From the NCBI GenBank assembly GCA_954871525.1, contig OX940861.1, positions 15,298,842 through 15,362,841 on the forward strand: 64,000 nucleotides of DNA, read 5' to 3'. Both the position numbers and the translations under genes were made by a program. The notes under the pieces are model-generated. The model was given only the letters and a program-made list of their open reading frames with translations, made no database searches and had not been told where the DNA came from. This DNA comes from Parietaria judaica (Eukaryota; Streptophyta; Magnoliopsida; Rosales; Urticaceae). Below, piece after piece: positions 21,701 to 32,910 of this stretch (position 1 is its first letter; each line of letters starts with the position of its first letter).

Positions 21701-22950
21701 TTTTCACTGTAATCCAAGCACAATTACCGTATGAATATAAAGAAATATTTATTGGGTTACCTTTTTCTTTCATCGTCGAATCTTTTTCTACTATCGCCCT
21801 TGTATGCTTGCCCTTTCCTTATCCCTTCTCTTATCGGGCTTCTTTATTGTTTCTTCCGTATTCCCATTCTCTCTTTTTCTCCTCAGGCTAGAGGTGGCGT
21901 CGTTGTACTTTGCCCTGACACTTTTTTCCCCCGCTACGGAGGAGGTCACGAGGGGGCTGGGGAGTCTGCCCCTGCCCTTGCGCCGGTGAAGGTTTTATCA
22001 GGGAACGAAGGCATTTCCCCCGAGGCTCTAGAGGCTAAGATCGCCGAAAGTAAGGCCGAGCGCGATGAATATAGACGCCTCCTCGCTATTGCCGAAGAAT
22101 CCCTTCTCGAGGAGCGGCAGCGTTATCGGCGGTGCGAGGACACTCTTTCGGCCCAGCTCCGGCAGAAGAATGAGTGTTTCAATCGCATCGCCGATGCCAT
22201 AAACCTGTCGCCTGGCCGGGAGGAGCAAATCTCCTTCCATGTCAAGGCCACGCTGAGGAAGCTCGTCAAGGATCGCGACGCAGCCAGGAGTTGGGCTATA
22301 GAGTAAGAATTCTCCCGCCTACGCCTCTACCACCAAGCGGTTGACAAGCTGAAGCGTGCCTCCGAGAGATTTGGTGTGCTTGAGGGGATTGCTCGTACTC
22401 AGCGCCTGCTGGGCGGCGTGCTCTCGAATATCAAACTCGTCGAGGGATTACCTTCCCGCTCGACTGTTGGCGAGCTCCGAGCCAAACTGCCAAGGTGGCG
22501 CAAGTTGGAGCGGGAGTACCTGGCTGATTTGGCCAGGCTGGAGATGAAAACCTCCGGTGACCCAAACTCTCCTCCGCTTTCTCCCTGTCTTCCCCAAGGC
22601 GTTGCTAGGGTGCGCTCGCCGGATTTCGACGTTCTTCCCTCCTCGTCGAGTACGGTATGAGATGGATCAGCACAAATAATTCGTAGTTCTTACCTCTTCC
22701 TTCTGGGGTCGATCCTTTACTCTTGGTTCCTTCTCTGCAGGCCGATAGCAGGGCTGATGCGGATTTAGCAAGAGTTTCTTCGGTTAAGCCTCAAGGGCTT
22801 CCTGCTGACGATCCTGCTTGCCCAATTGCGGACGACATCATTCGTCGGTGCTGCGACGTCATTATTCAAGAATGTGCCGATGCGGTTTTGGATCAAGACT
22901 CCTCTAATGATGGCGTTGCGCGGGGGAATCGGTCCCTGCGAGAGTTATAG
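18769..22950 (+). CDS. three-exon antisense gene: gypsy-type transposon domain plus duplicated coiled coil
   Basis: Exons 18769-21624, 21887-22654 and 22741-22950 join in phase 0; introns are gtatag...cctcag (262 bp) and gtatga...ctgcag (86 bp). About 1277 residues if read through one in-frame TAA (22304-22306). Residues about 20-180 (FVCVYESFFRIVGLRFP, VSPNTLRLLLCTLAIA, GWENKYFFVRVD) resemble the plant 'putative gypsy-type transposon' domain found in retroelement antisense ORFs; residues about 250-620 are Pro/Ser/charged linker with basic clusters; residues about 640-930 are a coiled coil (ELVDRVVQGVAQL, two SLRRAAEA repeats). Exon 2 repeats the coiled-coil/PPLSPC module, and both exons end in xTV before the donor. 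Exon 1 alone gives a 953-residue product ending just inside intron 1. Function unknown; possibly DNA- or RNA-binding and oligomerising. Confidence 0.75.
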
Positions 22951-23129
22951 TATGCATATGTATCCGGGGTGTAACTACGACTTGTAAATAATGATACTGC
23001 GTTTTGTCTTTTTTGAATCCAATGGACATGTGATGACGATGATTTTCTTTTGTATGAGTTTGCTTGCGATTTTCGAATCTCTGTGAGGGTTTGCTTGGTG
23101 CCTTTAGTCGTGAATGTGATTTTTCTTTG

Positions 23130-23995
23130 CTCGGTACTTTCGTTGTGGGCACTCTCGCCTCTTATGATTTTTGCTCGGCACTCTCGCCGTGGGCACTCTC
23201 GCCTCTTTTAGTTTTTTTCTGCTCGGCACTCTCGCCGTGGGCACTCTCGCCTCTTTTGATTTTTGCTCGGCACTCTCGCCGTGGGCACTCTCGCCTCTTT
23301 TGATTTTTGCTCGGCACTCTCGCCGTGGGCACTCTCGCCTCTTTTAGCTTTTCTGCTCGGCACTCTCGCCGTGTATAGGATCTCGGCCTGTTTTGCCGGA
23401 CCGGGCTTGCTCGGCACCCTTAGCCGTATATAGGATCTCGGCGTGTTTTGCCGGACCGGGCTTGCTCGGCACCCTTAGCCGTATATAGGATCTCGGCATG
23501 TTTTGCCGGACCGGGTTTGCTCGGCACCCTTAGCCGTATATATTTTCTTGGTGTTCTTGCCGTAGTTGTCTTCTGTGGGTATCTCTAGGTTTCGTCGGGT
23601 ACGAGCCGACTAATTCCCAGGATCCCTTAGGCACTCTCGCCTTGTATATGTCTTCGGCGTTCTTGGTAGCCCGGGCTTGCTCGGCGCCCTTAGCCGTAAA
23701 TAGGATCTCGACATGTTTTGCCGGACCGGGTTTGCTCGGCACCCTTAGCCGTATATAGGATCTCGACATGTTTTGCCGGACCGGGTTTGCTCGGCACCCT
23801 TAGCCGTAAATAGGATCTCTACATGTTTTGCCGGACCGGGTTTGCTCGGCACCCTTAGCCGTATATAGGATCTCGACATGTTTTGCCGGACCGGGTTTGC
23901 TCGGCACCCTTAGCCGTATATATATGTATATATATTTTGAAATTTTCTCGGCGCTTTCGCCGGATCGGGCTTGCTCGGCACACTTAGCCGTTTTT
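23130..23995. repeat. tandem array with 43-46-bp and 55-bp units
   Basis: About 23150-23370 has five copies of 'ggcactctcgccgtgggcac'-type units; about 23405-23930 has about nine copies of a 55-bp unit built on ctcggcacccttagccgtat and gccggaccgggttt, with an odd unit near 23575-23690. No spacer variability or CRISPR-like design. It lies between the antisense gene and the F-box gene, the region where Tat-type retroelements are known to carry hypervariable tandem repeats. ORFs read here (for example 23064-23303) are repeat artefacts. Confidence 0.85.
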
Positions 23996-24274
23996 TTTTT
24001 TTTTTTTTGCCAATACACTTTCCCTCCTAATTGGTGTTACCACCGAGCAGAGTTGCATACACACTTTGCCAACTTTATAATTTGCTCGCTCCCTAACAAA
24101 TAAAAATAAAACAAAAAAGAAAAGAAACACACACATACATAGACATCAGAAATCCGACACAACGAACCCAAACAAACTTCTATCACCTACGATAATCTAC
24201 TAATGGTAGTTTAAAAGGGGTAGCCGCTCCAATTCTCTCCTCGCTCCGAGCAGCTTATGAGCCTTACTCCGGGC

Positions 24275-25453
24275 TCACTCCTCTTCGATGATCGAGCAGG
24301 CTGACGACGCGATTTTCTCCATAGAGCTCCTGCTGGGGCGGCCGAAGTTACATTCCGGGCAGAGGTTAGTGTACCACGTGGTACCGAGGATGTAGCACGA
24401 CCTGCAAAAACCGCAAACACGCCCATCCCGCCATCGCCCAAAACACGGCGGGCGGACGGAGTCTCCTGCTTGAATCCTCGTTGGCTTCGCGTAGACCAGG
24501 ACATTTCTGTCGCACCGTCTGCAGAATTCCATGTCGAGCAGACGACCGCGTGAGGCATGCGCCTGTTCCTCGGAATGGTCGGCTGGATTCCCTGCCGCGA
24601 GCAGAGGGGGAAGGTCCTCAAGTTTGACCTTGGTTCCCTCCACGAATCTGGGAAGCAAACCGTTGACCCTCAGGAATTTTATCCCGTGCTCGATGGTGGA
24701 CAAGTTGCTGACCACGTCATCCAAGGTGATTTGGTGGCAGCGTGGCAGGCATAGCTTCACGAGCGTCGGGTTGCACCGCATGATCGTCTCCACCGCGGTG
24801 TTGGTGATCCCGAAGCACCCATCCAACGTCAAAGTCTCCATCTTCCCTTGAGATCTCCTTGCCAGCCTCAGGAGATTGTCGTCTTCCATCCGCTCGCTCA
24901 ACGGGTTGTAGATGCTGATGTTGCGCCACAGAAGGCTATTTCCCCGAACTTCGTCGCGCAGCGACGTGCAGACCATCTCCACCGCGAGGAGCTCCTCGGG
25001 CGTAAGATATGGCAGAACCAGTTCCAACGCGGGGTGTGGTTCACCCGGGATCCTTGACTGCTCTTGGTCCCGCTGGCCCTCCGCGATATCCTCGTCCATT
25101 GGACATGGCTCGCTGCTTTCCGGCCATTTCTCGTGCTTCCAGAAGTCCGTTATCTCGTAATCATCTTCTCCTCGTGCCTCAGTTGCGCCCTCTTTGGGCC
25201 ATCCCCAGTCTTCATCCACGATCATCTCTGACTCGTCTGTGTGACTCTGGCCAGCATCTCCTTCTCTGGGCGCCATCTTCTCCTCGTGTGCTTTCTCGGC
25301 CTGTATTTCAAAAAACACTAGCAAGCACTGGTTTCGGAGTGAGAAAGGATCTTTTGTTTTCCGGGTTGAGAGAACGATACTTATCTGGGAGTTAATCGAG
25401 TTGGTTTCTATTTCCGCAGACTCGTTGCTTTTGATCTTCTCCAAACTTCCCAT
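24275..25453 (-). CDS. captured F-box/LRR protein gene, SKIP14-like
   Basis: An intact 392-codon frame in the element's sense orientation, starting about 340 bp after the 5' LTR. An F-box lies at residues 139-180 (ALELVLPYLTPEELLAVEMV, LLWRNISIYNPLSERM), which would bind SKP1/ASK in an SCF ubiquitin ligase. LRR-like repeats follow at about 195-270 (ETLTLDGCFGITNTAVETI, LVKLCLPRCHQITLDDVV). The C-terminal region has CxxC pairs (FCRRC, VCGFC, LCPEC; residues 310-370), as in plant SKIP14-type F-box proteins, which are somewhat longer. An internal Met60 (25276) gives an alternative start; a splice-acceptor-like aaatacag precedes it, so the first 50 residues may not be original coding. No gag or pol is present, so this is probably a host gene transduplicated into the gag position. 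Substrates unknown. Confidence 0.8.
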   Translation of the reverse strand: MGSLEKIKSNESAEIETNSINSQISIVLSTRKTKDPFSLRNQCLLVFFEIQAEKAHEEKMAPREGDAGQSHTDESEMIVDEDWGWPKEGATEARGEDDYEITDFWKHEKWPESSEPCPMDEDIAEGQRDQEQSRIPGEPHPALELVLPYLTPEELLAVEMVCTSLRDEVRGNSLLWRNISIYNPLSERMEDDNLLRLARRSQGKMETLTLDGCFGITNTAVETIMRCNPTLVKLCLPRCHQITLDDVVSNLSTIEHGIKFLRVNGLLPRFVEGTKVKLEDLPPLLAAGNPADHSEEQAHASRGRLLDMEFCRRCDRNVLVYAKPTRIQAGDSVRPPCFGRWRDGRVCGFCRSCYILGTTWYTNLCPECNFGRPSRSSMEKIASSACSIIEEE

Positions 25454-25773
25454 TTTATAAACGTTGGTTGTTTCGCAAGCGACCCTTCACATTCTCTCTT
25501 TCGCTGTCGCTTCACGACGTTTTGGAAGTTACTCCCCTTCGTCGATACGCGTGCCCTCCTTTTTCTGACCAACCGTCTATCAATCGGCTTCTCTTAAATG
25601 CAAGGAGTCCGTACGTCTCCCCTTCTTACGTCACTCATGTCCCTTGAGTTGCCTCTTTATACTCTGCTTGCTATTTTCGCGCGCTCAACCGTCGAGCGCG
25701 TCGCTGACGATGGCGTCGTTTGATAGCGTCATGTCCCTCCAAATTCCTGGCTGTGAGTTAGAAAGAAAACAAA

Positions 25774-25791
25774 GCCCCTCGGTGGGCGCCA
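25774..25791 (-). promoter_or_regulatory. primer-binding site of the young family-A element
   Basis: On the minus strand, 3 nt after the 5' LTR, comes tggcgcccaccgaggggc, the expected TGG start of a tRNA-complementary primer site. The tRNA identity was not determined. Confidence 0.7.
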
Positions 25792-25794
25792 AAC

Positions 25795-26536
25795 TGTAGA
25801 GGGGGTTTTTCACCACCCTTTTCCAGTCACAAAGACAATCATCAAATAATAAATAAAATGACAACAAATGATGAGTATCTCTGTTTTATTATGATTTCCG
25901 AAATGAGCTCGGTTTTCTTCCGTTAAATAGCTGGACAGATGAAGGATCATGAGCCTCAGATAATTCTATTACAAGATCTCTATTTCTTGCTTTTGCTGAG
26001 TCTTTTTTCTCTCCCTTTTCTTCGAATCACCAACTGACCAACCAACACAAAATGAGGCTTATATTGCCTTTTATAGGGTTACAACACTTTTCCCTTCTAT
26101 CTTTCCCGCCCTTTTTCTCTTTAATCATCACTCTCTGACGTGATTTGAAGGCAGCGGGGTTTATCCTCACTTTATGTCACCTCCGAGCATGCTCCCGTAA
26201 TGGGTAGGTGCGCCGCATTAAATGCGCGTCTCGTCAGCCGTCGCTGACGCTCTCATCGAGTGAGTAGGTCGGCTTCATTAAATGCCCGTCTCTTCGGCTG
26301 TCATCGGGCTCTGCATAATCATCATGACGAAGTTCCTCGTCGAGTCGTGATGGGACGCTTCATCGCGACCCGCTTGCTCGCGTGGCTGTGTCCCCTCGCT
26401 GATGGACCTCCTTGGGGTATTCCTCCTCGGGGATGTCCTTCCTCGCTGGTGAACTTCCTCGCCTTCCTCATGTCGTTTATGGACAAAACGACACGAGTTG
26501 TGTTGAGGATGGATTTGACCAAATCCGACCTTAACA
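25795..26536 (-). repeat. 5' LTR of the young family-A element
   Basis: 742 bp, differing from the 3' LTR by C/T changes near 26388 and 26412 only, as far as read by eye. Confidence 0.95.
26068..26075 (-). promoter_or_regulatory. TATA box in the 5' LTR
   Basis: Minus-strand ccctataaaaggc, correctly placed within the 5' LTR to drive the element RNA that would begin with the F-box coding region. The same box is at 17729-17736 in the 3' LTR. Confidence 0.6.
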
Positions 26537-27521
26537 GAGCCCCTTCAATCTTACGTTTATTTTCATGGCAATATTTCATTAGCACGGCAATTGCCCCAAC
26601 TTAAATTTCATTTCCCTGACAGTCACTCTCTCTCTCTCTCTAAGCCACGTGGAAGATGCCCAAACACCTATGAGAAAGCTTTGATCATGCTCTCTCAATT
26701 CTACCCCTATTTTTTATCGTAATTACAAACCAATGTCCTTTTAAGTATTAATTGATTTATCATAGTGTTTCGATTTTTTATATTTGTCCCTATATTATCT
26801 CTCATTTAACTTAAATGCCCCATATAATTTATTTCTATCTTGTTAACTTTAGACTTTGAAGGATAAAGTACTTAAAAAATATGATCCATTACTATTTTGA
26901 GTCTTTTTCGTTCTGTTTTTTTTTTTCTTTCTATTTGATTTTAATAAATTCGGTATGAATATCGATTTTATGAAAACAAGTTTTTAGTAATTAATACCCG
27001 AACCGATAAAAAGTCAAATATTTTATTAGTTTTAAATCGGTTAATACCTTTTAACTTAAATCTTTTTTACGATATTAATAAATGATTAATTTAAAACGAG
27101 ACAACCAATGAGTTATTGTCTCTCGATAATTTTTGGCTTAGCCACTGAGTTTTCGCCCCCTCTTCCAAAAATTTCTGGCTTCGCCCCTGTATAACTACAT
27201 ATTGATGATCATTTCTTATTCTCTGCTTCACTTAGGAAGTAATTTTTTATAGGTTTATTCTGAGCAAGACAAAATGAAGAGTTAATTGGCGCCATTTGCC
27301 CCGCTTTGACGAGAGATGTGTGAATTTGGCCCTTTCATTTTAAAAATAGAGGAAATGGCCTGTCTTTTATGATTTTGGTGTTGATTTAGCCTTACTGTGT
27401 TCAGGATGTAACATTAACGACTTTTTATTTTTATAATTTTGTTTGAATTTTTCTTTTCTGGTCAATTAAAGAAAAATTTCCTCTAATTCCAAAAAATATT
27501 AATTTTTTCTGAATTATTATA

Positions 27522-28934
27522 GAGAAATTGCTCCAAATAGCCAAATAGAAACGTTTGATTAGCAAAATAGCCAACGTTTACTTTATTTTTCTAAAATAGC
27601 CAATATGTATGAGGTGGCATTTTAATATTAGTTTTTATTCCTATTATACCCTTTTAATTATCTTTCTTTATACGATTAAAATTCTAACGAATTAACAGTT
27701 AATATACCAAAAATATGCGTTTAAAAAAAATTATCCCTGGAATATCTCGATATAATTTTCTAAAATTAAATAGGAAATATCCTTAATTTTAGCCACGTAT
27801 AAAATTTGTAACTACTTTGATATTAATATTCATATTTTTTAAAATATTAAACGTGATAATACCTATTAGCATGGAAAATATTTTGTAAATCATAACCAAT
27901 TAACGGTTAATATTATGAATTGTAAACGTGATAATGCCCAACTATACTTGCTATTAAGATGGAAAGTATTTTAATAAATACATAATCTTTATAAAAATTC
28001 AAATGATAATGAAAATACAGTTGTATTATAATACATTTAATTTGATTAACACGTTAACTCTCAATACAGGTGTATTATAATACATTTAAATACATATTAA
28101 CGTTGTTATTTATGGTTAATACATGTTATTCTTTTTTTTTTTTAATAATTATTCACGCATACTAACGTTGTTAATTTAAAACTAATTAACGGTTAATATA
28201 CCAACATATGCGATTTAAAAAATTGCTCCATGAATCATGGAATATCTCGATTTAATTTTTAAAAATTAAAGAGGAAATATCCTTAATTTTAGCCACGCAT
28301 AAAATTTGTAAGTGCTTTGATATAAATATTGATATATTTTTTTAAAATATTAAACGTGATAATGCCTATTAACATGGAAAATATTTTGTAAATAAATACA
28401 TAATCTTTAGAAAATATGTTTGATAATTTAAATCCAGCTGTATTACCAGTTTATATAAGTTTATATATGTATATAAACAAGTATTAACAGTTTATGAATG
28501 TATATAAACAAGTATTACCAGTTTATAAATTAACAAACTTCATATGTTAATCTATAAACTGGTAATACTTGTTTATATATATTCATAAACTGTTAATACT
28601 TGTTTATATACATATATAAACTGGTAATACAGCTGGATTTAAATAATCAAACGTATTTTCTAAAGATTATGTATTTATTTACAAAAAAAATTCAATGTTA
28701 TAACCGTATATATACGTATCAACTGTTAATATTAATATTAAAATTTATTAGCGGAAAGGTATTTCGTTAATTATAATTAGATATTAAAATCAGAATGTAT
28801 AAATGTGATAATTAAGGATATATAAGTCATTTAATAGTCATTAACATGGTTAATTGACTATGCTTAAATATAAATAAAAAATTGGCTATTTAACAAATAT
28901 CAATTTTCTATTTAGCTATCACGCTATAATGCCC
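27522..28934. mobile_element. MULE-like element with 9-bp TSD
   Basis: Starts gagaaattgctccaaatagcc and is flanked by attattata (27513-27521 and 28935-28943). Two direct repeats of about 170 bp occur inside (about 27725-27895 and 28205-28390, sharing 'ggaatatctcgat' and 'ccttaattttagccacg'). No coding capacity. Its left end matches the right end of the element at 1581-2735. Confidence 0.7.
28385..28685. repeat. 300-bp near-perfect inverted repeat (hairpin)
   Basis: Arms of about 145 bp (from tttgtaaataaatacataat to its mirror attatgtatttatttacaaa) centre on about 28535, with only scattered mismatches. A transcript would form a long stem. It is located inside the MULE-like element. Confidence 0.8.
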
Positions 28935-29363
28935 ATTATTATATGGTGAAATGATAAAAGGGTTTTTGACTTCAGTCTTCGTATATATATATTTATTTTA
29001 ATAGAAATATTATTAACTTTTGTTTAGAACGAATGAGCTAAATCCACACATCCATAGTAAAAGAGGATATTTTTATTATTTCTTGAACAAAAGGGTCAGA
29101 TTTACATATTCTAGATAAAAGAGGGGTCAGCAGCGCCAATAACTAAACAACATGGAAACTGCTATATGTAAGGAGACCGGGAAGGATGAGAAAAAAGTGC
29201 CAAATTTATGCCAAAAACAAAAATTATCGTAAAGCTTTGTGCTTTGGTGATTTTAGACAGTTGTATTGAGCCGAGTAAACGGCTTTGTTTAATTCGTTTT
29301 TCGACTCATCGAAAACAGAAGTTACGAGCTTCGTTTTCTTATTCTGCGCCTACTTCATTTTGA

Positions 29364-30278
<915 letters not shown>

Positions 30279-30667
30279 GATACGATGCTCGTCGACGGAA
30301 ACTTTGGCTTGACAGGTTGCCGTGTCATCTTCGAATAGTTCTGGAAGGCGAAGAGGCGTCATTCTTTGCGTTAGTGGACGGAGAAACTGCGATTCCTCTG
30401 GAATCTGCTCAGGACCATAAGCGGGTTGGGGACGGCAACACGGGGCCCAATACCAGTGGAATGGGGCTTATTCCCCGGCGCCGGTGTTGACCAAAGAACT
30501 AGATGATGCAGTTATGAAGTCTATAATCGCTCCCACGGTGAAAGGAGTGGCGGCCGAGGGTTGCAAGTTTGTTGGGGTTTTGTATGCCCGGTCTGATGAT
30601 TTAGAAGCCGTCTGGCTTGCGGAAGCTGATCGAGTACAATGTCCGGTTCGGAGATCCAGAATGTCAG
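30279..30667 (+). pseudogene. PUR2: GARS pseudogene block 3
   Basis: Continues [18 protein letters not shown], then a stop, then in shifted frames [47 protein letters not shown] and EYNVRFGDPECQ, finishing at CAG|gtatgc. It carries a premature stop and at least two frameshifts. Confidence 0.85.
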
Positions 30668-31090
30668 GTATGCTTTCATATCCACATGTTCTTAGGCCCT
30701 TAATTTGGCACTAAGAGTTAGATATTTACTTTGTCTCTGAGTCTAATGCGATGCTTAGAAACTTAGATTTTTATTTTTGGAAAATTTTCAGCATTATAGT
30801 ATCGTGGAGTTTCATCTTAAAACCAATTGGCAATGTGTTGGGTTGACCGCGGATGCGGCGTTGAGCATTAAGTTGAGCAGCCGAAACAGTTTCTATATAA
30901 TCAACTTGGAAAGATATCTTTTAGTAAAAATCTATATGGTTTTCTTGAAATATTAATAAATTTTCATGGCTACTAGCGGCATAAGTACCATTTCATTCAT
31001 ATTTTGTCTTCTAATTTTCCTTTTTTGTTTTTCTAGATTCCAAATAACACCCAAATCCTTCATCTTTCATGTGTTTGTGATTGTTGACAG

Positions 31091-31506
31091 GTACTGATGT
31101 TCCGGCTAGAGTCCGACCTAGCACAAGTCCTTCTTGCCGCTTGCAGTGGAGACCTTAGAGGGGTTTCCCTGAGCTGGTCTCCCGGCTCCGCCATGGTCAT
31201 TGTCATGGCAAGCAACGGCTACCTGGGTACTTATCAGAAGGGAACTCTAATAAAAAACCTCGACAAAGCCGAGCAAGTTGCGTCGTCGGTGAAGGTATTT
31301 CACGCTGGGACGCCCTAGACTTAAAGGGAAACTTTGTGGCCTCCGGAGGGCGAGTCCTTGGGGTCACCGCCCTCGGGAAGGACCTTGAGGAGGAGAGCGA
31401 CCGAGCTTACCTAGTTGTTGAGCAAGTCAACTGGTCGGGAGGCTTCTATCGAGGCGATATCGGATGAAGGGCTCTTCCTCCGAAACCAGTTAAAACAAAA
31501 CGGTGA
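31091..31506 (+). pseudogene. PUR2: GARS pseudogene block 4 (C-terminal)
   Basis: After ttgttgacag it reads VLMFRLESDLAQVLLAAC, LSWSPGSAMVIVMASNG, then a frameshift at AGT/P (about 31313), GGRVLGVTALGKDLEE, GFYRGDIG, a stop in place of Trp, and RALPPK. All GARS C-domain motifs are in order. Confidence 0.85.
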
Positions 31507-32134
31507 AGACCACCCTGCAATTTTAATAGGTGACTAGAATGGAACACCGATGATGAGTGCTAGGGCGTTGAGTTCCGAAAAGGAATTGATTTACATTACG
31601 GAGGCGTTTAGTAAATAATTCCGAAGTAACCGTTATTGTGTTGTAATCTATATAAAAGAAAATTAATTATACTAATTATGGAAAAGAAAGTACAAGTTTT
31701 TTGAAATGAGAAAAATATTGTTATTGATTATTCATTAAGGAAGAAGTAATGCCACGTGAAAAACGGGTTACAAATGAGTCAAATGCTCTATATTGCCCGT
31801 CTCTCAACCTCCGATGCCTCACTCTGACTCATGCTTCTTCCCATTTTGGCAGAGAGAGACGTCGTTGCTACTGCTTCGTCGTCACGGATGACATTGATTC
31901 ATAAACTTTGTAATCTAATTTCCAGGATTTGTTTCCTTTATTTAGATTTTGGTTTCTGTCGTGCGATTATCTTCTTTGTTTTATATGTCATGTGATTAGT
32001 GAAAACTGAAAATCATGTCATATCCAAGCTAATGAGCTCATTGTTCTTAGTATCAAAACAATTCTCATTATGACACACTTTTCGAAGCTCAACATTTGTG
32101 CGGTCATGTTTTCAAAGATACACATTATACTCTT
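31507..32134. other. spacer between GARS pseudogene and family-B element
   Basis: A GC-richer stretch (31780-31900: 'cgtctctcaacctccgatgcc', 'gacgtcgttgctactgcttcg') resembles a leader or 5'UTR, but no reading frame or splice model could be supported. The rest is AT-rich. Confidence 0.35.
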
Positions 32135-32905
32135 TGTTAATGCGTAAAATTTTGTTTAACTTAGAGTCGGATCCAAGGTTCGGGCCCCGAACTGGACCCG
32201 GTGAACACTTGGATAATTGAATACTGAGTCAATGCAGGGTGACTTAGCTGAAGGCGGATTGTCGCTTCCAGCGAGGCATGAGCTGTCTTGATGATCATTG
32301 ACTTGAATTAGTCGTCTCCGACGAACCTCTGAGTAGGGAAATCACCATAGAGTTGAGTCTATGTCGAGACCTAAGCTCGAGATCGTCGGCCTTGGCGGCG
32401 TCGTCCTTGATGGTAAGATGTTCATGTAACCTGCACATGTAGAACACGTCTAGGAGAATCGGGGGATTGAACCTCTGAAGCCTCTCTGACGCTTGTCAAT
32501 GAATATGCTTGAAGACAAAGAAAAGAGAAATGGTAAAAATATTTGATGTCGAAGCTCGTGAAAGGCTGCCTACGTACCCTTTAAAGGGATCTGTTCATCA
32601 CGTAGCTCAAAGTGGAAGGTTATGGCGTACGTACCTAAGCTTGCCTGGGCAAGTCAGGAGCTGATTGCAGAGACGGGGGTCTCTGTCGACGTAGCTAGGT
32701 GGCGAAGCTAGTTGAACCAACTAGGTGCCATGACTAGGAGGCGTCGAGGCGACATGCCTGGGATGGCATGTCTAGGTGGTGAACCAAGTCGCCACAATGA
32801 TGACTTATGAGGTCAGGCATCGATGTCAAAGACCCTTGGCAACCAAGGACCATAACTTTGACAAAGATCAGGCATTGACATGGATCGAAGGTCGGCAAAG
32901 CATGG
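32135..32905 (-). repeat. truncated left LTR of the family-B element
   Basis: From tgttaatgcgtaaaa it matches the right LTR until 'gcaaagcatg', then switches abruptly to antisense-gene sequence. About 700 bp of LTR and the polypurine tract are deleted. Confidence 0.8.
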
Positions 32906-32910
32906 CCAAA

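Larger units (their letters stand above)
17456..26536 (-). mobile_element. complete young family-A LTR element with captured F-box gene and antisense gene
   Basis: 9.08 kb, flanked by perfect TSD gagcc (17451-17455 and 26537-26541). Two 742-bp LTRs (17456-18197, 25795-26536) differ by eye at only two positions, implying recent insertion. Primer-binding site beside the right LTR and polypurine tract beside the left LTR put the genomic RNA on the minus strand. No gag, protease, integrase, reverse transcriptase or RNase H can be found in any frame, so it is non-autonomous. Internal order on the minus strand: F-box ORF (sense), 55-bp tandem array, three-exon antisense gene, polypurine tract. Antisense genes near the 3' LTR are known in Tat-lineage Gypsy elements, so this lineage is the likely source. 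Confidence 0.9.
17385..27188. mobile_element. hAT-like element in the GARS intron, split by the family-A element
   Basis: Left end ctggcgaagccactaac and right end ttctggcttcgcccctg form imperfect inverted termini (caggggcgaagccag-type, common in plant MITEs and hATs). An 8-bp duplication tataacta flanks it (17377-17384 and 27189-27196). After removing the LTR element at 17456-26536 only about 720 bp remain, with no transposase; a stretch near 26610-26650 is a (ct)n run. Confidence 0.75.
27281..29143. mobile_element. TIR element of unclear class, containing a MULE
   Basis: Left end gttaattggcgccatttg and right end gcagcgccaataac are inverted copies, and similarity extends roughly 140 bp inward ('gatgtgtgaatttggccc' versus its mirror near 29040-29060). 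No clear target duplication was found. It lies within the first intron of the GARS pseudogene. Confidence 0.55.

Noticed and set aside
23064..24103. Apparent CRISPR-like array of repeats and several small ORFs
   Set aside because: Units are contiguous with no unique spacers; this is a eukaryotic minisatellite inside a retroelement.
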